From positions 372,001 through 436,000 of the forward strand of contig NZ_LNCI01000001.1 in assembly GCF_001509585.1 (NCBI RefSeq): a stretch of DNA of 64,000 nt. Direction: 5' to 3'. Position numbers and translations under genes: made by a program. The notes beneath the pieces were generated by a model. It ran no database searches. It had not been told where the DNA came from and saw only the letters and a program-made list of their open reading frames with translations. Of the stretch, positions 33,355 to 42,435 are shown in pieces (positions within the stretch are counted from its first letter, which is position 1; the number at the start of each line of letters is the position of its first letter). The DNA comes from Tropicimonas marinistellae. Lineage in GTDB: Bacteria > Pseudomonadota > Alphaproteobacteria > Rhodobacterales > Rhodobacteraceae.

Positions 33355-33957
33355 CTATGTTGGCTTGACCATAAGCACCCATTGCTGCCCCGGACCATCC
33401 CAGTTGCCTTTGACCATCGGGCGCCGGGCCTTTTGCCAGTAGCCGCAGCGTTGATAGAGCCGGATTGCCTCCGCATTCGCATCGGAGACCACGAGCGCGA
33501 GATGTGTATGCCCGCCCTCACGGGCTATCGTTTCGGCCAAAGCCATCAACCGTGCGCCATGCCCCTTGCCGCGATGCTCGGGCAAGGTGGCAATCACGTT
33601 CAGGCACCACGCGCCCGGCACAAGGTTCTCAAGTTCAACGAGCGGAACCCATTCGGCGTCGACGCCCTCGGTGGATACCGGTTCGGTTGCGTGCGGTTGC
33701 CCCATCAGGACGGCCTCGACCCCCGAACCCTGATCGAGCACGACCATGATCCACCCTGTGTTCATCTGTTCGATTTGCTGCAGGCGCCCCTCTTCCCACG
33801 GATCGCCGTCGGGCCCGGCCTTCCGCGTCCAGACCGACAGGAGAATGCCGTCCGAAGCCATGTCGTTGAGCCGCGCTACGATGGCGGCGTCGTCAGTCCG
33901 GAAGGGGCGCAACGGTGCTGTGAGGGGGACGGGAACTTCGGCCTCGGTTAGCGACAT
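33355..33957 (-). CDS. GNAT family N-acetyltransferase
   Basis: A 200-residue GNAT. The acetyl-CoA motif is CLNVIATLPEHRGKGHGARL (RGKGHG) at about 128-147, followed by NAEAIRLYQRCGYW. The first 60 residues are a variable N-terminal half with an insertion rich in Val, Glu and Thr. Substrate unknown. It stands alone between the other GNAT and the RidA-like gene, all on the minus strand but with gaps over 170 bases. Confidence 0.88.
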   Translation of the reverse strand: MSLTEAEVPVPLTAPLRPFRTDDAAIVARLNDMASDGILLSVWTRKAGPDGDPWEEGRLQQIEQMNTGWIMVVLDQGSGVEAVLMGQPHATEPVSTEGVDAEWVPLVELENLVPGAWCLNVIATLPEHRGKGHGARLMALAETIAREGGHTHLALVVSDANAEAIRLYQRCGYWQKARRPMVKGNWDGPGQQWVLMVKPT

Positions 33958-34187
33958 GGATTAGTCCCTCGACAGCGTGATGTGAAGTGATCTCGCAGCA
34001 CAGGGTAGGGCGTGTGGAGCAAAGGCTCAATAATTCCAACAATCTCGTCGATTTGGCTGAACTCGCGACTTGCGACTTTGTGGCTAAAAATCGCAAGTCG
34101 GTCTGCCCGCCGGAGAGTGTCTGGAGACGTTCTGCCATGTTGAGAACGCTCGATGCTGGTTGTGACAGACCCGTGTGGGTGGTGGCG

Positions 34188-34580
34188 CTACGCGCTGTCG
34201 GAGAGCACTGCGTCGACTTCAATCTCGACCAACCATTCCGGGTTTACGAACCGAGTGACTGCCATGATGGTATCGACCGGACGAGCAGTCACGCAGTATT
34301 TCTTCCTCGCTTCGATGGCTTCTTTCCAATTCTCGATATCCGTCAGAATGACTCGTGTCCGCACGATATCGTCGAGGCCCGAGCCTGCCTGTTCAAGGGC
34401 CTCCTTGATGATTTCAAAGCATTGCGTCGTCTGAGCGAATACGTCCCCGACGCCCACGGTCTTGCCCTGAGCGTCTACGGGTGCCGTCCCGCCCACCGAA
34501 ATGAACGGGCCAACGCGAACAGCGCGGCTGAAGCCGACGATTTCTTCCATCGGATTTCCGTTCGAGATCAACTGTCGCAT
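34188..34580 (-). CDS. RidA/YjgF family enamine-imine deaminase-like protein
   Basis: A 130-residue member of the RidA (YjgF/YER057c/UK114) family, trimeric cytoplasmic proteins that hydrolyse reactive enamine/imine intermediates. The conserved core reads DDIVRTRVILTDIENW (72-87) and WLVEIEVDA (116-124), including the substrate-binding Arg and the catalytic Glu. Other features are VGGTAPVD in the first sheet. The start at 34580 is supported by GGAGTGGGG at good spacing. It lies upstream of the acid-sugar cluster, but about 240 bases from it, so a link is only possible. Confidence 0.9.
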   Translation of the reverse strand: MRQLISNGNPMEEIVGFSRAVRVGPFISVGGTAPVDAQGKTVGVGDVFAQTTQCFEIIKEALEQAGSGLDDIVRTRVILTDIENWKEAIEARKKYCVTARPVDTIMAVTRFVNPEWLVEIEVDAVLSDSA

Positions 34581-34823
34581 GTCTTGCCCCACTCCATTTC
34601 CGGGCAGCCGAGTGCTGCGAACGTCGTCCGCCTGCCGCGCAGTAACACACTGACATACACCACTATCCAAAGCATGCCTGTCAATAGCGGTCGCTTTGGG
34701 GGTGATGTCGAAGTCAATATATATATCAACGGCTTATGGTCGGAGGGCCTCCAGCCAGATGAGCAAGGCGGCTCTGGGGAAGCTTCCGCCGGTACATCCC
34801 TGCCGCCGTGTCTGGTGCCAGCG

Positions 34824-35942
34824 TCACCAGGCCTGCCGGTAGATCTCCAAGATTCGATCACGGTTGAGATCGACGGGGTTCCAGTCCAGCAGGCGGCGGA
34901 TCGCGTGGGCTTCGTCCGCCATGATGCCGAGATCTTCTTGCGGGACGCCATGCGCGCGCAGGCGCATGTCGAGGCCAAGTGACGCACAGAACGCGATGGC
35001 ACCGGCGCGAATCTCCTCGGGTGTTCCGGAGCGGAATCCCAGAGCGTCACAAACGATAGCGGTTTTCTCCGGGACCGCGGGTGCGTTGGCAGCCAGCACA
35101 TGGGGAAACATCAGCGCATTCGCAATGCCGTGTGGAAGCTTGCGGCGTGTTCCCAGCGGGTAGGCGGTGGCATGGCCGGCCGTGGTGTTGACGGGGCCGA
35201 GGCAAACGCCACCATAGAACGCGGCGAGCGCCATTCCGCCGCGAGCCTCGGCGTCGCTGCCGTTATCGACAGCGCGCTTTAGGTACCGGCCAACCAGACC
35301 GACGCCCTGGCGCGCATATTCGTCGATGATCGGGTGGGCGCGCTTCGAGGTGAAGGCCTCCACGCAATGCGCCATCGCGTCGACGCCCGTCGCCGCAGTT
35401 ACGGCTGGCGGCACGGATATCGTGAGCGCGGGGTCGATGATCGCAAGGTCGGCAAGCATGTGCCGGCTTTCGGTGGCGACCTTCGAGTTGGTGGCGGGGT
35501 CGGTCACAAGAGCGCGCGTTCCGACTTCGGAGCCGGTTCCCGCTGTCGTGGGAATCTGTACCAATCCAACGGATCGAGCCGGTGCGCGATGTGGGCCGCT
35601 GATCTCGGACAGGCCGACGTTCTGACCGGCCATCACCGCCACCAGCTTGGCAAGGTCCATCGCCGACCCGCCGCCAAAGCCGATGACGAGGTCAGTATCA
35701 CCGACGGCCGCCACGGCGTCTGACAGGTTGTTCACATCGGGTTCCGGAATCACCGCGCCAAAACAGACAACGCCATTCAGCCCGAGCAGTTCCAGGCGCC
35801 CGGCATTGACCGCGTCGGCAACGACAAAAGGACGTGTGTAGCCTTTTTCAGCAACCCAATCGGGGAGACGGGCAAGCGCGTCCGTACCGAAGAGAACCTG
35901 CGGAGGGAACTGGATTTCGATCGGGTTGGTAAGCTCTGCCAT
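34824..35942 (-). CDS. Iron-containing alcohol dehydrogenase
   Basis: A 372-residue NAD(P)-dependent dehydrogenase of the Fe-ADH (group III) family. The dinucleotide-binding GGGS is at 90-93, PTTAGTGSE at 131-139, and metal ligands Asp188 and His192 lie in GVDAMAHCVEAF, with His in KLPHGIANALMFPHVLA as the third. The start at 35942 follows GGGAGGAAA. It is divergent from the TctBCA-led operon, with 484 bases between starts, so it likely belongs to the same acid-sugar regulon. It could reduce an aldehyde product of the pathway; the substrate is not readable. Confidence 0.88.
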   Translation of the reverse strand: MAELTNPIEIQFPPQVLFGTDALARLPDWVAEKGYTRPFVVADAVNAGRLELLGLNGVVCFGAVIPEPDVNNLSDAVAAVGDTDLVIGFGGGSAMDLAKLVAVMAGQNVGLSEISGPHRAPARSVGLVQIPTTAGTGSEVGTRALVTDPATNSKVATESRHMLADLAIIDPALTISVPPAVTAATGVDAMAHCVEAFTSKRAHPIIDEYARQGVGLVGRYLKRAVDNGSDAEARGGMALAAFYGGVCLGPVNTTAGHATAYPLGTRRKLPHGIANALMFPHVLAANAPAVPEKTAIVCDALGFRSGTPEEIRAGAIAFCASLGLDMRLRAHGVPQEDLGIMADEAHAIRRLLDWNPVDLNRDRILEIYRQAW

Positions 35943-36426
35943 TTTCCTCCCTTTCCACGATATGTGGCCCGTTCCGGCCAGTGTTGATGGGTGTATGACG
36001 ACCCCCGGACTGGCCTCCATCAAGGATGCCCGGCTCGCGAACTGGCGGTGAACCAGCAAGGAATTCGGTCATCCAATGCGTTGGAGCTACGCCAGTATCG
36101 CAATATTTGTCAACTTATGAATTTTCGTAACGCTGCGCTGTTTTGGCGCTGTTGCTGTGGTCAATATTGGAGGATTGCTCATAAAAAATACATTAAAAAC
36201 ATAGTATTAAATTGGTTTTGCCTAAGTTGATTGTTGGCTGCGCTCTCCGTTTTGTTGTGAGGTGGTCGGCGAAAATCCGGATCTAATAATTACAAAAATA
36301 CAAAAATATGTTGACTCCGGCGCTGTGGTTTTCCAAGGTCTCGGCAACACTGCAATGGGTGTGGCGGGGACGCGCAGACGACTCGCGGAAGGTACCCCGG
36401 TCCATTGCTGGGTGCGGGAGGCGAAT
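35943..36426. other. AT-rich divergent promoter region of the acid-sugar locus
   Basis: 484 bases between the Fe-ADH and tctB starts. 36100-36320 is markedly richer in A and T than the surroundings. No clean palindrome for a GntR site was seen. A TTGACA on the minus strand (36108-36113) could be a -35 for the Fe-ADH gene, but no convincing -10 follows. Confidence 0.5.
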
Positions 36427-36879
36427 GTGAGCCAAATCGACGAGCGACGGAGCGACACTGTCATTGGCATGGGGCTGCTTGCGTTCTGTGTCTTTGCGGC
36501 CTGGCGGACCCTGAAGGTGAAGGTCCAGGCCGGCAGCACGATTGCCGGGCCGTCCTTCCTGCCGTGGCTGATGATCGTAGCGATTTCGATCCTGTCGATT
36601 GTCATGATCCTGCGCGCGATGCGGCGGGAGCATGGGGCCACGGTATCTGTTCCCGACCGCGCCGCGCTCGTGAAGATCGCGATATTCGTCGCCCTGTTGG
36701 TGGCCTATGCCGCCGCATTCATGCCGCTGGGCTACCTGGTGTCGACCGCTGCGGTCGTCATCGCGGGGCTGTGGCTCTTCGGAGAGCGGCGGATCCTGAT
36801 GCTCACGCTATTTCCCGTTGCCCTGATCGGCACGGTCTATCTCGGTTTTACAGAGGTTCTGAAGGTCTGGCTTCCATGA
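36427..36879 (+). CDS. tctB: TTT transporter small permease TctB
   Basis: A 150-residue inner-membrane protein with four hydrophobic segments, the TctB subunit of a tripartite tricarboxylate transporter. It matches the family by size, by the N-terminal helix MGLLAFCVFAAWRTL and by LGYLVSTAAVVIAGLWLFGE near the end. The GTG start at 36427 has GGGAGG seven bases before it; an ATG 55 codons upstream lacks a site and adds random sequence. It leads the catabolic operon, 52 bases before tctC. TctB assists TctA in carboxylate import. Confidence 0.85.
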   Translation: MSQIDERRSDTVIGMGLLAFCVFAAWRTLKVKVQAGSTIAGPSFLPWLMIVAISILSIVMILRAMRREHGATVSVPDRAALVKIAIFVALLVAYAAAFMPLGYLVSTAAVVIAGLWLFGERRILMLTLFPVALIGTVYLGFTEVLKVWLP

Positions 36880-36931
36880 AAGGGAGGCGGCCGCACGCCG
36901 AAATCGGCACTAATCAATGGAGGAGGACCCC

Positions 36932-37891
36932 ATGATCAAGAAATCCCTCACCGCGGCGACGGCGCTCGCAGCGTTTGCGGCAGGCCCGGCCCTGGCCGAT
37001 TTTCCCGAACGCCCGATCCAGGTGATCGTGCCGTATTCGGCAGGCGGCAGCACCGATCTGTCCATGCGCCTGCTGGCCGACAGCATCGAGCGGAATTTCG
37101 ACGGCGTGACCGTTGTTGTGCGTAACCAGCCTGGCGGCGGCGGAGGTATCGGCACATCGGCGGCGCTCCATGCACGCCCTGACGGCTACACCGTCGGTGC
37201 CGGAGCGCAGGGTCCGCTCGCTCTCCTGCCGCACCTCGGCGGGACGGACTACACGATCGACGATGCCGATTTCATTGGCGTTATCTCGCGCTCGTTGCAG
37301 GTGCTCGTGGCCTGCAAGGATGCGCCGTTCAGCGATTATGATGCCTTCATCGAATACGCCGCGTCCGAAAAGCCGCAGATCGGCAATTCCGGCGCTGGCG
37401 GCGCCAACCATATCTCCGCCGAAGCCTTTGCCGCGGCGGCCGGAATCGCGGTCGAAAGCGTGCCGTACAACGGCTCGGCTGATGCCCGCACCGCCTGTGT
37501 TGGCGGCCATATTGACGCGATGGTGGCCTCGCCCGCTGAGGCGCTGGAGCAGTCCAAGGCCGGGAACATGACACCACTCTTCATCATGGAAGACGAGCGG
37601 ATCGACCTGTTCCCCGATACGCCGACGGCGGTCGAGAAGGGCGTGGACTTCACCTGGTCGTCCTGGAAGTCGTGGATTGCGCCGAAGGGTATCAGCGAGG
37701 AAGAACTGGCCTGGCTGCGCGAGGCCGTCAAGGTCGCGGCATCGGACGAGGAATTCGTTCAGAAGATGACCGACATGGGCGAGTTCGTCGTCTATGAAGA
37801 TGCCGACACGTTCCAGAGCCGCGCTTCGGGCGACAGCAAGATGGCCCATGATGCTATCGATGCGCTTGGCATGCTCGGCATGAACAACTGA
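36932..37891 (+). CDS. tctC: TTT transporter substrate-binding protein TctC
   Basis: A 319-residue periplasmic binding protein of the Bug/TctC family with a signal peptide to about residue 22 (GPALA). The mature N-terminus FPERPIQVIVPYSAGGSTDL is diagnostic for the family, with the Asp that contacts a carboxylate ligand. The start at 36932 has GGAGGAGG nine bases upstream; five codons earlier is another ATG overlapping the site. It likely delivers a C4-type sugar acid, judged by the neighbouring kinase and dehydrogenase. A strong hairpin follows. Confidence 0.93.
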   Translation: MIKKSLTAATALAAFAAGPALADFPERPIQVIVPYSAGGSTDLSMRLLADSIERNFDGVTVVVRNQPGGGGGIGTSAALHARPDGYTVGAGAQGPLALLPHLGGTDYTIDDADFIGVISRSLQVLVACKDAPFSDYDAFIEYAASEKPQIGNSGAGGANHISAEAFAAAAGIAVESVPYNGSADARTACVGGHIDAMVASPAEALEQSKAGNMTPLFIMEDERIDLFPDTPTAVEKGVDFTWSSWKSWIAPKGISEEELAWLREAVKVAASDEEFVQKMTDMGEFVVYEDADTFQSRASGDSKMAHDAIDALGMLGMNN

Positions 37892-37914
37892 ACCATCCCT
37901 CCCTGGTTCTTCAC

Positions 37915-37949
37915 AGCCGGGGAGCGCAACCCCACCGCGCTCCCCGGCT
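37915..37949 (+). terminator. Hairpin between tctC and tctA
   Basis: A perfect 13-bp stem (37915-37927 with 37937-37949, AGCCGGGGAGCGC and its complement) with a 9-base loop lies 24 bases after tctC. It lacks a T run and the operon clearly continues, so it probably works as partial terminator or 3'-end stabiliser, giving more binding protein than permease. Confidence 0.75.
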
Positions 37950-37994
37950 CATGACTTTCCGGCCGCGTGGCCGTTTCGAGAATTCCTGCTTGCC

Positions 37995-39494
37995 ATGGAA
38001 ACGCTTTCCTACCTGTCCCAGCTTCTGAATCCCGCCATTCTGGGTGCGATTGCGCTTGGAACCTTCGGCGGCCTGATCATCGGGGCCTTGCCGGGGCTTA
38101 CCGCGACGATGGGCGTCGCCCTGCTGATCCCGCTCACGTTCGGCATGACCCCGGTGATGGGGATCAACATGCTGATCGGTATCTACATCGGTGGAATCTA
38201 CGGCGGCTGCGTTTCCTCGATCCTGTTGCGAACGCCAGGCACGCCGGCCTCCGCCGCGACGGTGCTCGACGGCTACCCGATGGCGCAGAAAGGTGAAGCG
38301 GGCAGGGCGCTCGGCATGGCCACCGTCGGCTCCGCCGTGGGCGGGCTGGTCGCGGCCGTGATCCTCGCCACCCTGGCTCCGCAACTCGCGGCCATCGCGC
38401 TTGAATTCGGGGCGCCGGAATATTTCGCGCTGGCCTTGTTCGGCCTGACAATCATCGCGTCGCTGTCGGGCGATATTCTCAAGGGCGCCATCTCGGGTAT
38501 GCTCGGAGTGCTGATCGCCTGTGTTGGCGCCGACCCGATCTCCGGGGTGCTGCGCTATACCTTCGGGATCTCGGGCTTCGCGTCGGGCTTTGCCTTCACG
38601 CCCGCCTTGATCGGGCTCTTCGCCCTTTCCGAAGTGTTCACCCAGATGGAAAAACTCGCGACGGGCGAGATCGTCTCGAAGAAGATCACGGGGCGTTGGC
38701 CTTCGTGGCAGGACTTGCGCGACAGCCGCGGCGCGCTGGTGCGTGGCTCGCTCATCGGCTCTTTCATCGGCATTGTGCCCGGGACAGGCTCCGGCACGGC
38801 ATCCTGGATTGCCTATAACGAAGTGCGCCGTTCCTCGAAGACACCGGAGAAGTTCGGCACCGGCTATGCCCCCGGCATCGCTGCGACAGAAAGCGCCAAC
38901 AACGCTGTCTGCGCCGCCGCGCTGATCCCGCTGCTCGCCCTCGGCATTCCCGGTGACGTGGTGACCGCCGTCCTGATGGGCGGATTGATGATCCAGGGGC
39001 TCGCCCCGGGGCCGCTGATGTTCCAGTCCAACCCCGATGTGATCGTGGGCATTTTCGGCGGCACCTTCATCGCGACGATCTTCATGTTCATCTTCGGCAT
39101 GGCGCTGATCCCGCTCTTCAGCCGGATCCTGATGATCCCGCGCCATATCCTGTCGGTGTCGATCGTCCTGTTCTGCTTCATCGGCTCCTTTGCCATCAAC
39201 CTGAACCCGGTGGACCTCTATACGATGGTTGGGTTCGGGGTGCTGGGCTGGGGGATGCAGAAATTCGGTTTCAGCCAAGCCGCGCTCTGCATCGCACTGA
39301 TACTTGGGCCGATGATGGAGGCGAACCTCCGGCGCGGGTTGCTTCAGGCGCATGACAACCTGTTCGAGTTCGCCTCCGGCCCGATCACCCAACTCTTCCT
39401 GCTGCTGACTGTCCTGTCGCTCGCCTGGCCGATGATCGCCAAGCGCCTCGCTCGCCGCCGCAGCGCAACCACCCAAGAGAATGAAGACCAATGA
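37995..39494 (+). CDS. tctA: TTT transporter large permease TctA
   Basis: A 499-residue inner-membrane permease with about 12 helices, the normal size for TctA. Conserved family segments are GLIIGALPGLTATMGVALLI near 35, GTFGGLIIG, and IGIVPGTGSGTASWIAYNE near 260. It imports the ligand carried by TctC with the proton or sodium gradient. It overlaps the aldolase gene by four bases (ATGA), so uptake and metabolism are cotranslated. Confidence 0.95.
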   Translation: METLSYLSQLLNPAILGAIALGTFGGLIIGALPGLTATMGVALLIPLTFGMTPVMGINMLIGIYIGGIYGGCVSSILLRTPGTPASAATVLDGYPMAQKGEAGRALGMATVGSAVGGLVAAVILATLAPQLAAIALEFGAPEYFALALFGLTIIASLSGDILKGAISGMLGVLIACVGADPISGVLRYTFGISGFASGFAFTPALIGLFALSEVFTQMEKLATGEIVSKKITGRWPSWQDLRDSRGALVRGSLIGSFIGIVPGTGSGTASWIAYNEVRRSSKTPEKFGTGYAPGIAATESANNAVCAAALIPLLALGIPGDVVTAVLMGGLMIQGLAPGPLMFQSNPDVIVGIFGGTFIATIFMFIFGMALIPLFSRILMIPRHILSVSIVLFCFIGSFAINLNPVDLYTMVGFGVLGWGMQKFGFSQAALCIALILGPMMEANLRRGLLQAHDNLFEFASGPITQLFLLLTVLSLAWPMIAKRLARRRSATTQENEDQ

Positions 39495-40372
39495 CCAAGT
39501 CAGCCTATGTCGCGCTCGTCACGTGTTTCAATGATGACGAGACCATCAATTACGAGGCCACACGAGCGCAGGTTCGTCGCCAGGTCGAGGCGGGCAACAA
39601 CATCCTCTGTGCGGGAACCAACGGCGATTTCTCCGCACTGACCTACGACGAGAAGGTCAAGCTGACCGAAGAGGTCGTCGACGAGGTCGGCGGCAAGGTG
39701 AAGGTGATCGTCAACGCCGGCATGCCGGCAACGTTCGAGACGGTGAAACTCTCCAAGGAATTCGACCGGATTGGCGTCGACGGGATTGCCGTCATCACGC
39801 CCTTCTTCATCGCGTGCACGCAGGACGGGCTGATCCGTCACTACACGACCGTGGCGGATGCGGTGTCGACGCCGATTTACCTGTACGACATTCCGGCGCG
39901 GACCCAGAACCATATCGAACCCGAAACCGCCGCCAAGCTCGCCGACCACCCCAATATTGCCGGTATCAAGGATAGCGGCGGTGCCAAGGAGACGCTTGAA
40001 GCCTACATGTCCGTGGGCAAGGAGAAGGACGGTTTCGATGTCTATTCCGGCCCCGATCACCTCGTGCATTGGGCGCTGCAGAACGGCGCCGCAGGCTGCA
40101 TCTCCGGGCTCGGAAACGTGATGCCGAACGTGCTGGCCAAGATCGTGTCCTGCTACAACGCGGGCGACGAGGACGGCGCTGCCGCCGCTCAGGAGACCTA
40201 TACCGGCATGCGCGTCGATCTCTACAAGCTCGGCTTCCCGCCGGCGATGGTGAAGCGGGCGCTTTGGGTGATGGATCACTCCGTCGGCGCCTCGCGCCAG
40301 CCCGCGCTTCTGCCCGATCCCGAACAGGACAAGGAAATCGAGGCCATCCTCAAGAAATACGAGCTGATCTGA
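39491..40372 (+). CDS. DHDPS/NAL-family class I aldolase
   Basis: A 293-residue aldolase of the dihydrodipicolinate synthase/N-acetylneuraminate lyase family. The Schiff-base lysine is Lys160 in GIKDSGGAKE, and Tyr132 in YLYDIPARTQ is the usual proton relay; GTNGDFSAL replaces the GTTGE loop. Family members with this context cleave or dehydrate 2-keto-3-deoxy sugar acids. It overlaps tctA by four bases and the next dehydrogenase by one (TGATG). It could cleave a keto acid formed from the imported sugar acid. Confidence 0.9.
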   Translation: MTKSAYVALVTCFNDDETINYEATRAQVRRQVEAGNNILCAGTNGDFSALTYDEKVKLTEEVVDEVGGKVKVIVNAGMPATFETVKLSKEFDRIGVDGIAVITPFFIACTQDGLIRHYTTVADAVSTPIYLYDIPARTQNHIEPETAAKLADHPNIAGIKDSGGAKETLEAYMSVGKEKDGFDVYSGPDHLVHWALQNGAAGCISGLGNVMPNVLAKIVSCYNAGDEDGAAAAQETYTGMRVDLYKLGFPPAMVKRALWVMDHSVGASRQPALLPDPEQDKEIEAILKKYELI

Positions 40373-41346
40373 TGACTGTCGTGCTTACAACCTCCCCCGG
40401 CTTCGGCAAACATGGCCGTGTGCCGGACCTGATCGCCGAGAAGGGATGGGAGCTGATCCGCTGTGTGGACCGGGACATTCCCGATGGCGGTGTCTCCGAA
40501 CATATTGCCCGCGCCGACGTGCTGGTTGTGGGGCTGATCCCGGTGACGGCAGGGTCCCTCGAGGGTGCGGAGACGCTGAAGGGCGTTATCAAGCATGGCG
40601 TCGGTGTCGACAATATCGACATGGATGCCTGTACTGCCGCCGGATTGCCCGTGATGAACACGCCGGGCGCAAACGCCAACGCCGTGGCGGAGCTGGCCAT
40701 GGGCTTCATGTTCGCGCTAGCGCGCCACATGCCTGCCAGCCATGCATCGGTCGTTGCCGGTGGCTGGGACAGGAAGGTCGGCACGGAGCTCTCCGGAAAG
40801 ACCCTAGGGATCGTGGGCCTCGGAAATATCGGCCGCAAGCTTGCGCTCGCCGCGCGCGGTATCGGCATGAAGGTGGTCGCGACCGACCCCTATGCCGACA
40901 AGGATTTCGCCGCGGCGAACGGGATCGAGATCCTTGAACTCGACGATACGCTCAAGGTTTCGGACTATGTCTCGCTGCACATCTTTGGCGGGGCGGAGAA
41001 TGCCGGGCTGATCAATGCCGAGAAGCTCAGCCTGATGAAGCCGACCGCCTGCCTGCTGAATCTTGCCCGCGGCGAAGTGGTCGACCTGGACGCAGTCGCC
41101 GCGGCGCTCGATGCCGGCACGCTTGGCGGTGTTGGGATCGACGCCTATGAAACCGAACCGCCCGACACAGATCATCCGGTCTTCCGCCATCCCCGCGCAG
41201 TCTTCATGCCGCATTCGGGCGCTGACACGAAGGAATCGGTCGAGAACATGGGCCTGATGGTGATCGAAGACATCCAGACGCTGCTGGATGGAGGCGTTCC
41301 GGCGCGGTGCCTCAATGGCGCGGCGCTGACCGGGGTGGATGCGTGA
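40372..41346 (+). CDS. D-isomer 2-hydroxyacid dehydrogenase (SerA-like)
   Basis: A 324-residue NAD-dependent dehydrogenase. The Rossmann motif GLGNIG is at 149-154. Catalytic Arg is in NLARGEVVD, Glu in DAYETEPPD and His in FMPHSGAD, the expected Arg/Glu/His set. It lacks the regulatory domain of biosynthetic SerA, so it is more likely a hydroxyacid or hydroxypyruvate-type reductase in catabolism. The start overlaps the aldolase stop (TGATG). 40 bases separate it from the PdxA-like gene. Confidence 0.88.
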   Translation: MTVVLTTSPGFGKHGRVPDLIAEKGWELIRCVDRDIPDGGVSEHIARADVLVVGLIPVTAGSLEGAETLKGVIKHGVGVDNIDMDACTAAGLPVMNTPGANANAVAELAMGFMFALARHMPASHASVVAGGWDRKVGTELSGKTLGIVGLGNIGRKLALAARGIGMKVVATDPYADKDFAAANGIEILELDDTLKVSDYVSLHIFGGAENAGLINAEKLSLMKPTACLLNLARGEVVDLDAVAAALDAGTLGGVGIDAYETEPPDTDHPVFRHPRAVFMPHSGADTKESVENMGLMVIEDIQTLLDGGVPARCLNGAALTGVDA

Positions 41347-41386
41347 TCGGCGCTCAATCGGAAAGATCGCAAGGAGTACCGAGCAC

Positions 41387-42367
41387 ATGACTGCTTCCAA
41401 GATCGTCATCACCATGGGCGACCCATCCGGGGTTGGCGCGGAGGTGATCGTCAAGGCGATGGCGAGCCTGCCACCGGAGACACGCGCCCGCTACACCGTC
41501 ATTGGTGATCGCAATACGTTGCAGCGTGCAACGAAAAGCTGCGCGTTGGACCTGCCGCTCACCGAAGCTGGCGCGGTGCCCACTCCGGGGGCGCTGCCCG
41601 TCTTGCATGTGCCGGTGGATGGGTTGCCCGGCGAGTTCGGGGTGTTGTCGCCTGCCTGCGGCGAGGCCTCCTACCGCTACATTGTCAAGGCGGTGGAACT
41701 GGCGACGGAGGGGGCTGCCGGCAGTATCGTGACTGCGCCGATCAACAAGGCAGCGCTGAACGCCGCCGGCCACCATTTTGACGGCCATACCGGGATGCTG
41801 GCGCATCTGACCGGCTGCAAATCGTCCTGGATGCTGCTCGCTTCGCCCACGCTCAACGTCATCCATGTATCCACGCATGTTTCGCTCAAGGATGCCATCG
41901 AACGGGCGCAGCCAGACCGCGTTTACGAGACCATCGTGACCGGGCACAGACACTTTCAACGGATGGGTGTGGCGGCGCCGCGTATCGCGGTGGCCGGGAT
42001 CAACCCACATTGCGGCGAGGGCGGCTTGTTCGGCCGCGAGGACGACCTGCAACTCGTTCCCGGGATCGAGCGCGCGAAGGCGGAAGGGATCGACGTGGTT
42101 GGACCCGTCCCGGCGGATACGGTTTACTATCGCGCCCACAGCGGGGCCTTTGACCTTGTGGTGGCGCAGTATCACGATCAGGGCCATATCCCGATCAAGC
42201 TGATTGCCTTCGATACCGCGGTAAACACGTCCCTCGGCCTGCCAATCGATCGCTGTTCCGTGGACCACGGCACTGCGTTCGACATCGCGGGCACCGGAAA
42301 GGCAAACCACGTGAACATGCTCGCGGCGCTGGAATACGGCGGGAAGCTCGCGGCCACACGGGCATAA
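41387..42367 (+). CDS. pdxA2: PdxA2-type 4-phosphate acid-sugar dehydrogenase
   Basis: A 326-residue metal- and NAD-dependent dehydrogenase of the PdxA family. The family reaction oxidises a 4-phosphohydroxy acid and decarboxylates it. Visible features are ITMGDPSGVGAEV at the N-terminus, DGHTGMLAHLT and INPHCGEGGLFG and AQYHDQGHIPIK with metal His residues. In catabolic operons with a DUF1537 kinase the PdxA2 branch acts on D-threonate/D-erythronate 4-phosphate to give DHAP (established for PdxA2-DtnK/DenK systems). The ATG at 41387 has AAGGAG ten bases before it. That this copy is catabolic rather than the vitamin B6 enzyme is inferred from context. Confidence 0.88.
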   Translation: MTASKIVITMGDPSGVGAEVIVKAMASLPPETRARYTVIGDRNTLQRATKSCALDLPLTEAGAVPTPGALPVLHVPVDGLPGEFGVLSPACGEASYRYIVKAVELATEGAAGSIVTAPINKAALNAAGHHFDGHTGMLAHLTGCKSSWMLLASPTLNVIHVSTHVSLKDAIERAQPDRVYETIVTGHRHFQRMGVAAPRIAVAGINPHCGEGGLFGREDDLQLVPGIERAKAEGIDVVGPVPADTVYYRAHSGAFDLVVAQYHDQGHIPIKLIAFDTAVNTSLGLPIDRCSVDHGTAFDIAGTGKANHVNMLAALEYGGKLAATRA

Positions 42368-42407
42368 CCAAAGGCGGCCCGTTCATTGGCCCGAAGCGCG
42401 GTGCGAG

Positions 42408-42431
42408 GGCGTCCATCCTTCGATGGGCGCC
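42408..42431. terminator. Bidirectional terminator-like hairpin
   Basis: A 10-bp stem with one G-T wobble (42408-42417 with 42422-42431) and a CTTC loop lies between the convergent pdxA2 and GntR genes. It has no long T run but is placed to separate the two transcripts. Confidence 0.55.
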
Positions 42432-42435
42432 ATTG

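Noticed and set aside
36100-36320. AT-rich stretch upstream of tctB as a foreign insertion
   Set aside because: No repeats, integrase or relic genes are present; a divergent promoter region explains it.
37911-39491. 526-codon minus-strand frame opposite tctA
   Set aside because: Asp/Glu/His/Arg-rich antisense shadow of a motif-complete permease.
41387-42367. Calling the PdxA homologue the vitamin B6 biosynthetic enzyme
   Set aside because: Its operon with a TTT importer, and the nearby DUF1537 kinase, fit the catabolic PdxA2 branch better.
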